Positions 1 to 7,649 are shown, counted from the first letter of the stretch. The stretch is 14,346 nucleotides of DNA from DASQQQ01 sp036390995 (GCA_036390995.1 DASWAT010000079.1:1-14346); one strand, 5' to 3'. Made by a program: numbers and translations. Notes: generated from the letters alone by a model not told the origin.

Positions 1-13
1 CGCGAACCTTCAC

Positions 14-1546
14 TCAGGAGTCGAGGCGCGGGAAGAGGGACTCCCCCTTGGTGGTCCGGGTTCCAGGCTGCAGCCTTCCCCACTCGGCGGCCTCGGGGAG
101 GCGCTGGTTCCCCAACGGGTCACCGATCCCGAGTTGTCCCCACAGGCGCTCGGCGGCGGCCGGCATGATCGGCCGGATGAGGACCGCGAGGATGCGAAGC
201 GTCTCGGCGGCCGCGTAGAGGATCCCGGCGAGCTCGTCCCCTCGCCCCTCTTCCTTCGCCACCTTCCAGGGCTCGCGCTCGACGAGGTACTGATTGGCCC
301 GGGCCACCACGTCCCACACCGCCCCCAGGGCGGGAGAGAGGGCGACTTCCCGCATCAGCGAGTCGTACCGCCCGACGGCATCGGCGATCACCTCCGGCAG
401 ATCCCCCTCGGGGCCGACGCCCCCCGGCTCGGGGACCCGCCCCTCGAAGTAGGAGCCGAGCATGGCCAGGACCCGGCTGGCCAGGTTCCCCAGCCCGTTC
501 GCGAGGTCGGCGTTGTGGCGCTCGACCATCGACTCCCACGAGAAGTTGCCGTCCTGCCCGAACTGGATCTCGCGCATGAAGTAGTAGCGGTACGAGTCCA
601 CCCCGAAATGGTCGATCAGCTCGAAGGGGTGGACGCCGGTGCCCCGGCTCTTCGACATCTTCTCGCCGCTCACCGTCACGAACCCGTGGGCGAAGACCGT
701 CCTTGGGACCTCGAGGCCGGCTGCCATCAGCATGGCCGGCCAGATGACAGCGTGGAACCGGGTGATGTCCTTGCCCACGATGTGGAGGTCGCATGGCCAC
801 ACCTCGCCGAACGGGGACCCCTCGACCCCGAAGCCGGGGGCCGTGATGTAGTTGAGGAGGGCGTCGACCCAGACGTAGATCACGTGATCAGGGTCCCACG
901 GAACCGGGATCCCCCAGGTCGAGCCGCTCCGTGAGATCGACAGGTCCTGTAGCCCTCGCCGCACGAACGCCACGACCTCGTTCCGGCGGACCTCCGGGCG
1001 GACGAAAGCGGGGTGCTGCTCGTACAGCTCGAGCAATCGCCCCTGATACTGGGAGAGGCGGAAGAAGTAGTTCTCCTCCTTCAGGAACTCGACGGGCCGA
1101 AGATGGATCGGGCACTTCCCGTCGACGAGCTCGGACTCGCTCTTGAACTCCTCGCAGGACACGCAATAGGGACCCTCGTAGGTGCCGAGGTAGACCTCCC
1201 CCCGGTCGAATAGTCGTTGGACGAACGTCTGGACCCGCTCGGCGTGACGCGGCTCGGAGGTCCGGATGAAGTCGTCGTTCGAGATGGACAGACCCTTCCA
1301 GACGTCCAGCCACTTCGGGACCATCCGGTCCGTCCACTCCTGGGGCGTGATGCCGAGCTCTGCCGCGGACCGGGCGACGTTGATGCTGTGCTCGTCCGTC
1401 CCCGTCAGGAAGAACACGCGGTCACCGCACAGCCGCCGGTAGCGGGCGACGAAGTCGCAGCCGATGATCTCGTACGCCGTCCCGACGTGAGGCTCGGCGT
1501 TCACGTACGGGATTGCAGAGGTGAGGTAGAAGACGTCCCGGCCCAT
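14..1546 (-). CDS. metG: Methionyl-tRNA synthetase (MetRS, class Ia)
   Basis: Charges tRNA-Met with methionine in the cytoplasm, using ATP. The 510-residue protein has the class I HIGH-type signature as HVGT (residues 20-23) and a perfect KMSKS loop (296-300). Between them is one zinc knuckle with C128, C131, C145 and H148, the CxxC...CxxH pattern and spacing of the Thermus-type enzyme rather than the two-knuckle E. coli type. The anticodon-binding helical domain fills roughly residues 345-490. The protein ends there, so the extra C-terminal tRNA-binding domain found in some MetRS proteins is absent. The ATG at 1546 is preceded by TAGAAT nine bases upstream, suggesting a leaderless or near-leaderless message. 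It is the last of three leftward genes (rsmI, metalloprotease, metG) but is separated from the protease by 96 bases that hold its own promoter-like box and a dyad. Identification is very secure. Confidence 0.97.
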   Translation of the reverse strand: MGRDVFYLTSAIPYVNAEPHVGTAYEIIGCDFVARYRRLCGDRVFFLTGTDEHSINVARSAAELGITPQEWTDRMVPKWLDVWKGLSISNDDFIRTSEPRHAERVQTFVQRLFDRGEVYLGTYEGPYCVSCEEFKSESELVDGKCPIHLRPVEFLKEENYFFRLSQYQGRLLELYEQHPAFVRPEVRRNEVVAFVRRGLQDLSISRSGSTWGIPVPWDPDHVIYVWVDALLNYITAPGFGVEGSPFGEVWPCDLHIVGKDITRFHAVIWPAMLMAAGLEVPRTVFAHGFVTVSGEKMSKSRGTGVHPFELIDHFGVDSYRYYFMREIQFGQDGNFSWESMVERHNADLANGLGNLASRVLAMLGSYFEGRVPEPGGVGPEGDLPEVIADAVGRYDSLMREVALSPALGAVWDVVARANQYLVEREPWKVAKEEGRGDELAGILYAAAETLRILAVLIRPIMPAAAERLWGQLGIGDPLGNQRLPEAAEWGRLQPGTRTTKGESLFPRLDS

Positions 1547-1555
1547 GGTCGGCCC

Positions 1556-1561
1556 ATTCTA
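1556..1561 (-). promoter_or_regulatory. Putative -10 box of metG (TAGAAT)
   Basis: On the minus strand TAGAAT lies 9 bases before the metG ATG. It matches the actinobacterial TANNNT -10 pattern, and the spacing places transcription start at or beside the ATG. No convincing -35 element is seen. Inferred from sequence only. Confidence 0.5.
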
Positions 1562-1614
1562 CGGGCCCGTTCGCCGATCCCTGGGCCGGACGGCCGTGGC
1601 GCGAATGCCACCAA

Positions 1615-1633
1615 CTAGTCTGGGCCAGACTAG
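1615..1633. repeat. 19-bp perfect dyad between the metalloprotease and metG
   Basis: Two 9-base arms, CTAGTCTGG and CCAGACTAG, are perfect inverted repeats around one central G. The dyad starts about 10 bases beyond the protease stop codon and lies roughly 70 bases before metG. In RNA the arms could pair over 8 bp with a 3-nt loop, but only two T residues follow on the minus strand, so it is a poor intrinsic terminator. A protein-binding operator for metG, or a weak 3' hairpin for the protease message, are both possible. Confidence 0.6.
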
Positions 1634-1642
1634 CAGCGGCGG

Positions 1643-2683
1643 TCAGGCCGCCGGAGGAACGACCTCCGGGAGGCAGCCTGCCTGGCGGCCGACGAGCGCC
1701 AGGCCCGCCCGATCGCCCGGACCCCAGTCGGTCACGGTCCTCGGCTGCGTGAGCCCCGAGCTCATGATCTCGTTCGGGTCCTCCACGTGGTCGAGGCCGA
1801 CCACGTGTCCCAGCTCGTGCATCACGACGATCCCCCAGCTGGTCGGCGTGGCGAACCCGTCGGGGGGCGTCGGCACGATGCCCGCGTTCAAGACGATGAG
1901 CCCGCTCACGTATCGGCCGGTCTGCGCGACGTCGGGCTCGCCCGGGAACGGCCCCCCGGCTCCCGATGCGGCCGGGTCGTAGCCGAGCGCCTGGAACTCG
2001 GCGCCCGACGCCCACGCGATCAGGACCGGCGCCCATGCCGGCCCCTGCCCTCCCTGGACCACGTAGCCGGCTGCCCGACGCTGCTCCGGGCTCTCGCCCG
2101 TGGTGCCGGCGAACCGGAACTCCATCCCGGCGGCAAGCGACATCCGGCGCGCCGCCTCCTGGACGTCCGCGAGTGCTCCGGCCGGGGCGTTGGCCGTGTT
2201 CACCACGTAGGGGATCGGCGCGCACGGGTTCCACCGGTACGGGGAACCATCGGGCGCCGTGGCTAGGAAGGCGTAGCCGGTCCCCACCGACGAAGGGGTC
2301 GGCGTCGCCGTGGGTGCCCCGGTCGGGATGACTACGGGCGCCGTTCCCGTCGGCACCGCCGTCGGCGCGAATGGCGCCTGCCCGTCGGAGGGCGAACGCG
2401 ACGTCCACCAGAAGGCGAGGGACGCGGCCAGCACCACGAACGACCCGAGCATCAGGAGCATGGGCCACCGCGGTTCCGCCTTGGCCGGCACCGCCTCGAG
2501 GGGCGATGTGGGTTCGCCGCCCTCCGGGGGAGGCGGCTTCGGCGCGGCGACGACCGGCGGGAGCCACGTCTCTGCTGCGGGCTCCTCGGGGCTCGGCGCC
2601 TGCCAGACGGGCTCCTCGGGGCCGGGGTCGGGCGGCTGCGGACCTGGCTCAGGACGGTTCGTCGGGTCCATCCCGGCCATCAT
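1643..2683 (-). CDS. Membrane-anchored matrixin-like zinc metalloprotease
   Basis: Probable zinc peptidase of the metzincin clan (M10/matrixin-like) acting outside the cytoplasmic membrane. The 346-residue protein begins with a proline/glutamate-rich cytoplasmic tail (about 1-70), then one hydrophobic segment (about 74-93), then a Thr/Pro/Ala-rich stalk (about 100-137), then the catalytic domain. That domain shows HELGHVVGLDH (zinc ligands H289, H293, H299; catalytic E290) and the Met-turn M307 in EIMSS. Cys residues in WNPC and in the C-terminal AGCLP may form a disulfide. With no cleavable signal peptide, a type II membrane topology is inferred. The start is uncertain: ATG codons at 2683, 2680 and 2671 all overlap the end of rsmI. 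I chose 2683 because GGCGG lies 7 bases before it. The overlap implies translational coupling to rsmI. Substrate unknown. Confidence 0.85.
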   Translation of the reverse strand: MMAGMDPTNRPEPGPQPPDPGPEEPVWQAPSPEEPAAETWLPPVVAAPKPPPPEGGEPTSPLEAVPAKAEPRWPMLLMLGSFVVLAASLAFWWTSRSPSDGQAPFAPTAVPTGTAPVVIPTGAPTATPTPSSVGTGYAFLATAPDGSPYRWNPCAPIPYVVNTANAPAGALADVQEAARRMSLAAGMEFRFAGTTGESPEQRRAAGYVVQGGQGPAWAPVLIAWASGAEFQALGYDPAASGAGGPFPGEPDVAQTGRYVSGLIVLNAGIVPTPPDGFATPTSWGIVVMHELGHVVGLDHVEDPNEIMSSGLTQPRTVTDWGPGDRAGLALVGRQAGCLPEVVPPAA

Positions 2684-3503
2684 CCACCAGCCGCCGGTAG
2701 ATCGGGTTCGCCGAACCGCCGCGTTCGCGCGCCACCGCCCCGGCGGCCTCTCGCTTCCGCATCCCCGCTCGCACGAGGACACGAGCCTCCTCCACCAGCC
2801 GGTCGAGGTCCGGCAGGGTCCCGGCATCTCGCCGGAGGCCCTCGATCACGATCACCACCTCTCCCTTGAGCTCACGATCGGCCAGCGAGGCGAGCACCGT
2901 CGACGCGGTCCCGCGGAGGACCTCCTCGAAACGCTTCGTGAGCTCGCGAGCCACCGCCACCCGCCGGTCCCCGAGCTCGTCGATCACCTCGCGGAGGAGC
3001 GCCGCGACCCGTCGGGGCGACTCGAACAGCACGATCGTGTGCGCCAGTGGCGCGAGCTCCCGCAGCCGCGCCCGCCGATCGCTCGCACGGCGGGGCAGGA
3101 ACCCCTCGAAGGCGTACCGGTCGGTCGGCAGGCCGGAGATCACGAGCGCGGAGATCGCGGCCGAGGGGCCGGGCACGACGCGGACCTCGATCCGCTCCTC
3201 GACGCACGCGCGAACCAGCCGGTAGCCGGGATCCGACAGGCCGGGCATCCCCGCATCCGAGACCACGGCCACGTCCTTCCCCTGCCGCAGGGCGTCGAGC
3301 AGCTGCTCCGAGCGCCGGTCCTCGTTGCCCTCGAAGAAGGAGACCAGCCGGGCCTCGATGCCGAAGTGCGCCAGCAACCGGCCGGTCCGCCGGGTGTCCT
3401 CGGCTGCGACGAGGTCGACGGCCGCGAGGGTCTCCCGGGCCCGCTCGGATATGTCCCCGAGGTTCCCGATCGGCGTGCCGACCAGATGAAGGATCCCGCT
3501 CAT
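2649..3503 (-). CDS. rsmI: 16S rRNA 2'-O-ribose C1402 methyltransferase RsmI
   Basis: SAM-dependent enzyme that methylates the 2'-OH of C1402 in the decoding centre of 16S rRNA. The 284-residue protein starts MSGILHLVGTPIGNLGDIS, the hallmark N-terminus of RsmI/YraL in the tetrapyrrole methylase fold. It also carries AAEDTRRT (33-40), VVSDAGMPGLSDPG (80-93), VPGPSA (110-115) and FEGFLPRR (132-139), all standard family motifs. The length is typical. The reading frame is open further upstream to 3572, but the ATG at 3503 places the conserved motif exactly at the N-terminus. Its 3' end overlaps the start region of the metalloprotease. It diverges from the DUF3052 gene across 46 bases; rsmI and a Pmt gene are also neighbours in mycobacteria. 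No good -10 is seen (GACCAT 5 bases before the ATG is weak). Confidence 0.96.
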   Translation of the reverse strand: MSGILHLVGTPIGNLGDISERARETLAAVDLVAAEDTRRTGRLLAHFGIEARLVSFFEGNEDRRSEQLLDALRQGKDVAVVSDAGMPGLSDPGYRLVRACVEERIEVRVVPGPSAAISALVISGLPTDRYAFEGFLPRRASDRRARLRELAPLAHTIVLFESPRRVAALLREVIDELGDRRVAVARELTKRFEEVLRGTASTVLASLADRELKGEVVIVIEGLRRDAGTLPDLDRLVEEARVLVRAGMRKREAAGAVARERGGSANPIYRRLVDDGRDGPDEPS

Positions 3504-3535
3504 ACGAGGATGGTCGCATGCCGGGAGGGCGCCGG

Positions 3536-3541
3536 TAGAGT
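3536..3541 (+). promoter_or_regulatory. Putative -10 box of the DUF3052-pmt operon (TAGAGT)
   Basis: TAGAGT is followed by 8 bases and then the ATG at 3550, the TANNNT spacing expected for a leaderless actinobacterial transcript. The GGAG at 3543-3546 is only three bases from the ATG, too close for a normal ribosome binding site, which also favours leaderless initiation. Confidence 0.45.
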
Positions 3542-3549
3542 TGGAGACC

Positions 3550-3975
3550 ATGGCCGGCTCGCCCCCGCACAAGGATTACTCGGGCACCCCACTTCAGAAG
3601 AAGCTCGGCATCGGCGAGGGCTCCCGGGTGGTGGTCGCAGGCGGGCCCGACGGGTTCGACCTGGGAGCGCTTCCTCGGGGCGCCTCGATGCTCCGGCGGG
3701 CCGCCCGGCCGACGGACGTTGCCCTCCTGTTCGTGACCCGGCGATCGGAGCTGCAGCGGCGGTTCGGCCCGCTCGCACGGGCGCTCGATCCGGCCGGACG
3801 GCTGTGGGTGGCGTGGCCGAAGAAGGCCGCGGACGTGGACACGGACCTGTCCTTCGAGGTCGTCCAGCGGGTCGGGCTGGACGCCGGGCTCGTGGACAAC
3901 AAGTCGGCTTCTATCGACGACACGTTCCAGGGTCTGCAGTTCGTGTATCGCCTGGCGGATCGTCCGAAGCGATGA
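3550..3975 (+). CDS. DUF3052 family protein
   Basis: Function unknown. The 141-residue protein, MAGSPPHKDYSGTPLQKKLGI at its start, resembles the actinobacterial DUF3052 family in its N-terminal YSGTPLxKKLGI, the central RSELxRRF and LWVAWPKKA segments (about residues 75-100), and the C-terminal VGLVDNKSASIDDTFQGLQFVYR-like end (about 116-137). No signal peptide or membrane segment is present, so it is probably cytoplasmic. The fold looks alpha/beta. I chose the ATG at 3550 rather than the in-frame TTG at 3541 because the family N-terminus fits and TAGAGT lies just upstream. Its stop overlaps the pmt start (ATGA), so the two genes are very likely co-transcribed and coupled. Family assignment is by memory of the motifs. 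Confidence 0.82.
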   Translation: MAGSPPHKDYSGTPLQKKLGIGEGSRVVVAGGPDGFDLGALPRGASMLRRAARPTDVALLFVTRRSELQRRFGPLARALDPAGRLWVAWPKKAADVDTDLSFEVVQRVGLDAGLVDNKSASIDDTFQGLQFVYRLADRPKR

Positions 3976-5528
3976 CCGACGCGGCAGCCGTCGCCGACGC
4001 CGACGCCGGACAGGCCCTCCCGGGCGTGCTCGCGACGATGCGACGGCTGCTGAACCGACCGGTGGTCGCGATCCTGGCCGTGGGGCTGATCGCCGGGGCA
4101 CTCCGCTTCGCCCACCTCGGGTACCCGAAGGACCGGATCTTCGACGAGCTCTACTACTCGAAGTCGGCCTGCATCTACCTGGGCTACTCGAACCGGCGGT
4201 GCGACATCACCACGCCCGACGAGAAGTACTGGCGGACCGACAAGAACGACACCGGCGCGTGGGTCCACCCGCCGCTCGGCAAGTGGGCGATCGCGCTCGG
4301 GGAGCTCGCGTTCGGCACGGAGTCCTTCGGGTGGCGCGTGTCGGCGGCCGTGTTCGGCACCGCGACCGTGATGGTGCTGGCGGGCATCGTGCAGCTCCTG
4401 TTCGGGAGCCCCATCTGGACGTTCGCCGGCGGGCTGCTCCTTGCCACCGAGAGCCTCGAGTTCGTGCAGTCGCGCGTGGCCATGCTCGACATCTTCGTCA
4501 CGTTCTGGATCGCGTTGGGATCTTTGCTGCTGCTGCTGGACCGTCGGTGGATCGAGCGGCGAACCCCGCCGCCGGCCGGGACGGATCCCGATGCCACGGC
4601 CGGGACGGATCCGGGGGCCGGCGCGCCGGCGGGAGCCTCCGTCACCGGATCCCCGGCGACCGAGGCGAGGTCCACGCGTCGCGTGCCCTCCCCGTTCTTC
4701 CGGCCGTGGCGGATCGCCTCGGGGGTGGCGTTCGGGGCGGCCTTCGCCACGAAGTGGTCGGGCATCACCGGCGTCGCCGGCGCCCTCGCGCTCTCGTTCC
4801 TGTGGGAGGTGGTGCGCCGCCATCGCGCCGGCGTCCGGCATCCGCTCTGGAACGCGCTCCAGTGGGAGAGCTTCCCGCTGGTGGTGTTCTTCCTCGCGGT
4901 GCCCGCCGTCGTGTACGTGGCCTCCTACCTCGGGTGGTTCCTCCACTTCGGGTTCCACTGGAGAGATTGGATGCGGCTGCAGGGGGACATGGCGAGCTAC
5001 CACGAGCACCTGAAGTCGGTGAACGCCGAGGGCAAGCCGATCCATCCCTACCTCGCGCAAGCCTGGAAATGGATCCTGCTGTGGCGGCCGGTCCTGTACT
5101 TCGCGCGGTACGGGGAGGACGTCCGGCACGTGATCTACGCGAACGGGAACCCGGCGATCTTCTGGGGCAGCATCCTGGCCGTCCCCTACGCGGCCTTCGC
5201 TTGGGGACGCAAACGCGACTGGCGCGCCGGCTTCGCGGTACTCACGGTCGCGGCACTGTACCTGCCGTGGTTCCTCGTCTCGCGCCCGCAGTTCTTCTTC
5301 TACGCCACGCCGATCACGCCCTTCTTCGTCCTCGCATGCGTGTACGGCCTGAGGGACATGGCCGACGCCCACATCGCCGGATCGCGGTCGCGTCCGTGGC
5401 TCCCGGTGGCGGTGGGGCTGGTGGTGCTCTCGGTGATCCTGTTCGTCTGGTTCTGGCCGGTCCTCACCGGTGGGCCGGTCTCGAACAGCGCGTTCCGTCT
5501 CCGCGCCTGGTTCCCTTCCTGGGTCTGA
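3972..5528 (+). CDS. pmt: Polyprenyl-phosphate-mannose:protein O-mannosyltransferase (GT39)
   Basis: Polytopic membrane enzyme that moves mannose from polyprenyl-phosphate-mannose to Ser/Thr of exported proteins during Sec translocation; homologous to mycobacterial Pmt (Rv1002c). The 518-residue protein has a first membrane helix (about 31-49) followed by the catalytic-type D58-E59 pair in IFDELYYSK, then HPPLGKW (99-105), SRVAMLD (167-173), ATKWSG (259-264) and HPYLAQAWKW (358-367), the last in the C-terminal four-helix PMT region. Many further hydrophobic helices run to residue 496. The ATG at 3972 overlaps the DUF3052 stop by four bases. The same frame stays open far upstream (to 2310), but that part is antisense to rsmI and the protease and is not coding. 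A hydrophilic loop (about 195-245) contains a short in-frame repeat. Neighbouring rsmI and metG match the mycobacterial arrangement. Confidence 0.95.
   Translation: MTDAAAVADADAGQALPGVLATMRRLLNRPVVAILAVGLIAGALRFAHLGYPKDRIFDELYYSKSACIYLGYSNRRCDITTPDEKYWRTDKNDTGAWVHPPLGKWAIALGELAFGTESFGWRVSAAVFGTATVMVLAGIVQLLFGSPIWTFAGGLLLATESLEFVQSRVAMLDIFVTFWIALGSLLLLLDRRWIERRTPPPAGTDPDATAGTDPGAGAPAGASVTGSPATEARSTRRVPSPFFRPWRIASGVAFGAAFATKWSGITGVAGALALSFLWEVVRRHRAGVRHPLWNALQWESFPLVVFFLAVPAVVYVASYLGWFLHFGFHWRDWMRLQGDMASYHEHLKSVNAEGKPIHPYLAQAWKWILLWRPVLYFARYGEDVRHVIYANGNPAIFWGSILAVPYAAFAWGRKRDWRAGFAVLTVAALYLPWFLVSRPQFFFYATPITPFFVLACVYGLRDMADAHIAGSRSRPWLPVAVGLVVLSVILFVWFWPVLTGGPVSNSAFRLRAWFPSWV
4574..4612 (+). 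repeat. 24-bp-period in-frame repeat in the pmt loop
   Basis: The 15-base string GGCCGGGACGGATCC occurs at 4574-4588 and again at 4598-4612, a period of 24 bases or eight codons. It encodes two copies of an AGTDP-containing octapeptide in the Pro/Ala/Gly/Thr-rich hydrophilic loop of Pmt (about residues 202-217). It looks like a slippage-type expansion in an unconserved loop rather than a functional DNA site. Confidence 0.75.
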
Positions 5529-5530
5529 GC

Positions 5531-5572
5531 GCCCGGGGGTGTGGCCCGGGGTGTGGCCCGGGAGGCCCGGGC
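5531..5572. repeat. GC-rich tandem repeat and hairpin after pmt
   Basis: The 12-base unit GTGTGGCCCGGG is perfectly duplicated (5539-5550 and 5551-5562). GCCCGGG occurs four times in 41 bases (5531, 5544, 5556 and 5565). Copies three and four form a perfect 7-bp stem with a 3-nt loop (5556-5562 with 5566-5572). It begins three bases after the pmt stop, where a transcription end would be expected, but no T-run follows, so it is at best a non-canonical terminator. The rest of the 114-base gap, to 5642, holds only the -10-like box of the next gene. Confidence 0.55.
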
Positions 5573-5628
5573 GGACACGGGGTGCCCCAGGGTCATCCAG
5601 CCCAAGCTCGTCCGACCGATGGCACGGC

Positions 5629-5634
5629 TAGGAT
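5629..5634 (+). promoter_or_regulatory. Putative -10 box of the S15 hydrolase gene (TAGGAT)
   Basis: TAGGAT lies 8 bases before the ATG at 5643, in the same leaderless-type arrangement as metG and the DUF3052 gene. It supports starting the hydrolase at 5643 rather than at the upstream in-frame codons. No clear -35 is seen. Confidence 0.45.
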
Positions 5635-5642
5635 GCGGTGCG

Positions 5643-7625
5643 ATGCACCGGCGGGAACACACGTTCATCCCGATGAGCGACGGCGTGCGGCTGCACGCCA
5701 CGCTGTACCTGCCCGATGACGACCCCCCGTGGCCGGCGCTCCTGGAGGCGCTCCCCTACCGCAAGGACGACGTCACCGCCTCGTACCGCCCCGAGTACGA
5801 GCGCTTCGCCGGGCACGGGTACGCGGTGTGCCGCGTCGACGTCCGCGGCACCGGCACCTCGGAGGGCGTGGCCGAGGACGAGTACCCACCGATCGAGCAG
5901 CGCGACATGAACGAGGTGATCGCGTGGCTCGCGTCGCGGGAGCGGTGCAGCGGCAACGTCGGCATGTACGGCACGTCGTACTCGGGCTTCAACTCGGTGC
6001 AGGTGGCCATGACGCGGCCGCCGGCGCTGAAGGCGATCGTGTCGATCTTCGCCACCGACGACCGGTACACCTACGACGACGTCCATTACTACGGGGGCGC
6101 GTTGAAGGCGCTGGACCTCGTGGACTACCCCGCGTACATGGTGGCGATGAACGCCTTGCCCCCCGTGCCTTCGCTCTACGGGGAGGCGTGGCGAGAGGAG
6201 TGGGAGCGACGCGTCCTGGCGAACGAGCCGTGGGTGCTCCGCTGGCTCGAGGAGCAGGACTGGGGGCCGTACTGGCGGCACGGATCGCTCCGCACCGACT
6301 ACGGCTCGATCCAAGCGGCCACCATGATCGTGGCGGGATGGGCCGACGGCTACTGGAAGAACGCGCTCCGGGTGATGGAAGCGCTCCGCTGCCCGAAGCG
6401 CCTCCTCCAGGGCCCGTGGGCGCACGCCTCGACCGAGACCTCTTTGCCCGGTCCGAACGTCGACCTGTTCCCGGAGATGCTCCGGTGGTGGGACCGCTGG
6501 CTGAAGGATGAGGAGAACGGGATCGAACGGGAGCCGCCGATCGTGTGGTTCGCCCGGCGTTCCACGGAACCCGAGCCGGACCTGTCGGAGATGCGTGGCG
6601 AGTGGCGGTTCGAGCCCGGCTGGCCGCTCGAGCGGAGCCGGGAGCATGAGCTGCCGCTGGCCGGCGCCGCCACCCCGGGGCGGATCGGTCCCGGCCCGGA
6701 CGACTTGGAGGTCCGCGGCGACGTGGGCTGGACGGCGTGGATCTCGTGCGCCGGCCACCTTCCCTACGGTCAGCCGGCAGACCAGCGACCCGACGAGGCC
6801 TTCTCGCTCGTGTACGACTGGCCGCCCCTCGAGGACGAGGTCGAGCTGTTCGGCCACGTGCGCCTGGACGTGACGGTGACCTCCTCCGCCCCGGTCGCCT
6901 ACCTGTCGGCGAAGCTCTGCGATGTGTTCCCCGACGGGACGTCCGCGCTCGTGACGCGGGGCTTCCTGAACCTCACGCACCGGGACTCGCACGAGCAGCC
7001 GGAGCCCCTCGAGCCCGGACGGCCGTACCGCGTCGCGGTGGAATGCCTCCTGACGTCGTGGGTGTTCGAGGCCGGCCACCGCATACGGCTCGACCTCGCC
7101 GGGACCGACTGGCCGAACGTGTGGACCCCGCCCGAGCCGGTCGTCCTGTCGATCGATCGGGCGGGGTCGCGGCTGATCCTGCCCACGCTCGACGGACCCT
7201 CCCCCGTGGCCGGGCGCCCGGTCCTTCCGCCCTCCACCCGGAAGCAGGAGCGGCTCGAGTCCGCGAAGGGCCACCCCATGGAGGGCGTCACGTGGCGGAT
7301 CGAGCGCGACGTCCTCGGCCGGCGCACCCGGGCGGTCGTGGGGAGCGGTGGGTGGACCGATACCGAGGGCGAGCAACCGCGGATGCACGAGGACTACGGC
7401 GGCTTCGTCGAGGTCTCCACCGTGGATCCCGGAGACGCCCGCGCGGAGTCCCGGACGGCGTTCGTGCTGGAGTGGCCGGAGGCCACGATCGAGACCGAGG
7501 CCCGCCAGGTCGTCCGATCCGACGCCGGGGCGTACCACCTCGCCCTCGAGCTCGACGTGCGCGAGAACGGGGAGACCCGGTGGTCGCGCCGGTGGGAACG
7601 CCGGGTCCCCCGCAGGCTCCAGTAG
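5643..7625 (+). CDS. CocE/NonD-family serine hydrolase (peptidase S15-like)
   Basis: Alpha/beta hydrolase of the X-Pro dipeptidyl-peptidase/cocaine esterase (S15) superfamily; likely an esterase, amidase or acyl-peptide hydrolase. The 660-residue protein has the nucleophile elbow GTSYSG (110-115, Ser112), the acid in GWADGYW (Asp235) and the base in GPWAHAS (His261), the CocE order and context, plus VDVRGTGTSEG (66-75), which carries an oxyanion-region motif of the family. A beta-rich C-terminal jelly-roll domain follows from about residue 345, then an extra stretch of about 100 residues (about 550-660). There is no signal peptide, so it is probably cytoplasmic. In-frame codons exist upstream to 5541, but the family N-terminus (HTFIPMSDGVRLHATLYLP) and the TAGGAT box support 5643. 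It stands alone, converging on the YbaK-like gene 24 bases away. Substrate cannot be told. Confidence 0.9.
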   Translation: MHRREHTFIPMSDGVRLHATLYLPDDDPPWPALLEALPYRKDDVTASYRPEYERFAGHGYAVCRVDVRGTGTSEGVAEDEYPPIEQRDMNEVIAWLASRERCSGNVGMYGTSYSGFNSVQVAMTRPPALKAIVSIFATDDRYTYDDVHYYGGALKALDLVDYPAYMVAMNALPPVPSLYGEAWREEWERRVLANEPWVLRWLEEQDWGPYWRHGSLRTDYGSIQAATMIVAGWADGYWKNALRVMEALRCPKRLLQGPWAHASTETSLPGPNVDLFPEMLRWWDRWLKDEENGIEREPPIVWFARRSTEPEPDLSEMRGEWRFEPGWPLERSREHELPLAGAATPGRIGPGPDDLEVRGDVGWTAWISCAGHLPYGQPADQRPDEAFSLVYDWPPLEDEVELFGHVRLDVTVTSSAPVAYLSAKLCDVFPDGTSALVTRGFLNLTHRDSHEQPEPLEPGRPYRVAVECLLTSWVFEAGHRIRLDLAGTDWPNVWTPPEPVVLSIDRAGSRLILPTLDGPSPVAGRPVLPPSTRKQERLESAKGHPMEGVTWRIERDVLGRRTRAVVGSGGWTDTEGEQPRMHEDYGGFVEVSTVDPGDARAESRTAFVLEWPEATIETEARQVVRSDAGAYHLALELDVRENGETRWSRRWERRVPRRLQ

Positions 7626-7649
7626 CGGACGCCCGCGCGGCGGCCGACG

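Noticed and set aside
2310..3971. Open frame of about 550 codons running into pmt on the plus strand
   Set aside because: It is antisense to rsmI and the metalloprotease, both with clear family motifs. Its composition (Arg, Gly and Pro runs) is typical of a high-GC shadow, and Pmt similarity begins only at 3972.
3594..5372. Minus-strand open frame of 592 codons opposite DUF3052 and pmt
   Set aside because: Its product is rich in Arg, Glu, His and Pro without any domain, and pmt on the other strand is certain.
5531..5572. Repeats considered as a CRISPR or mobile-element end
   Set aside because: The units are only 7-12 bases and adjacent, without spacers, a transposase or target duplication.
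5541..5642. Upstream starts for the S15 hydrolase
   Set aside because: The added residues do not resemble the family N-terminus and would place the start inside the GC-rich repeat; the -10-like box supports 5643.
5628..7538. Minus-strand open frame of 636 codons opposite the S15 hydrolase
   Set aside because: It is a GC-bias shadow; the hydrolase on the plus strand has a full catalytic triad.
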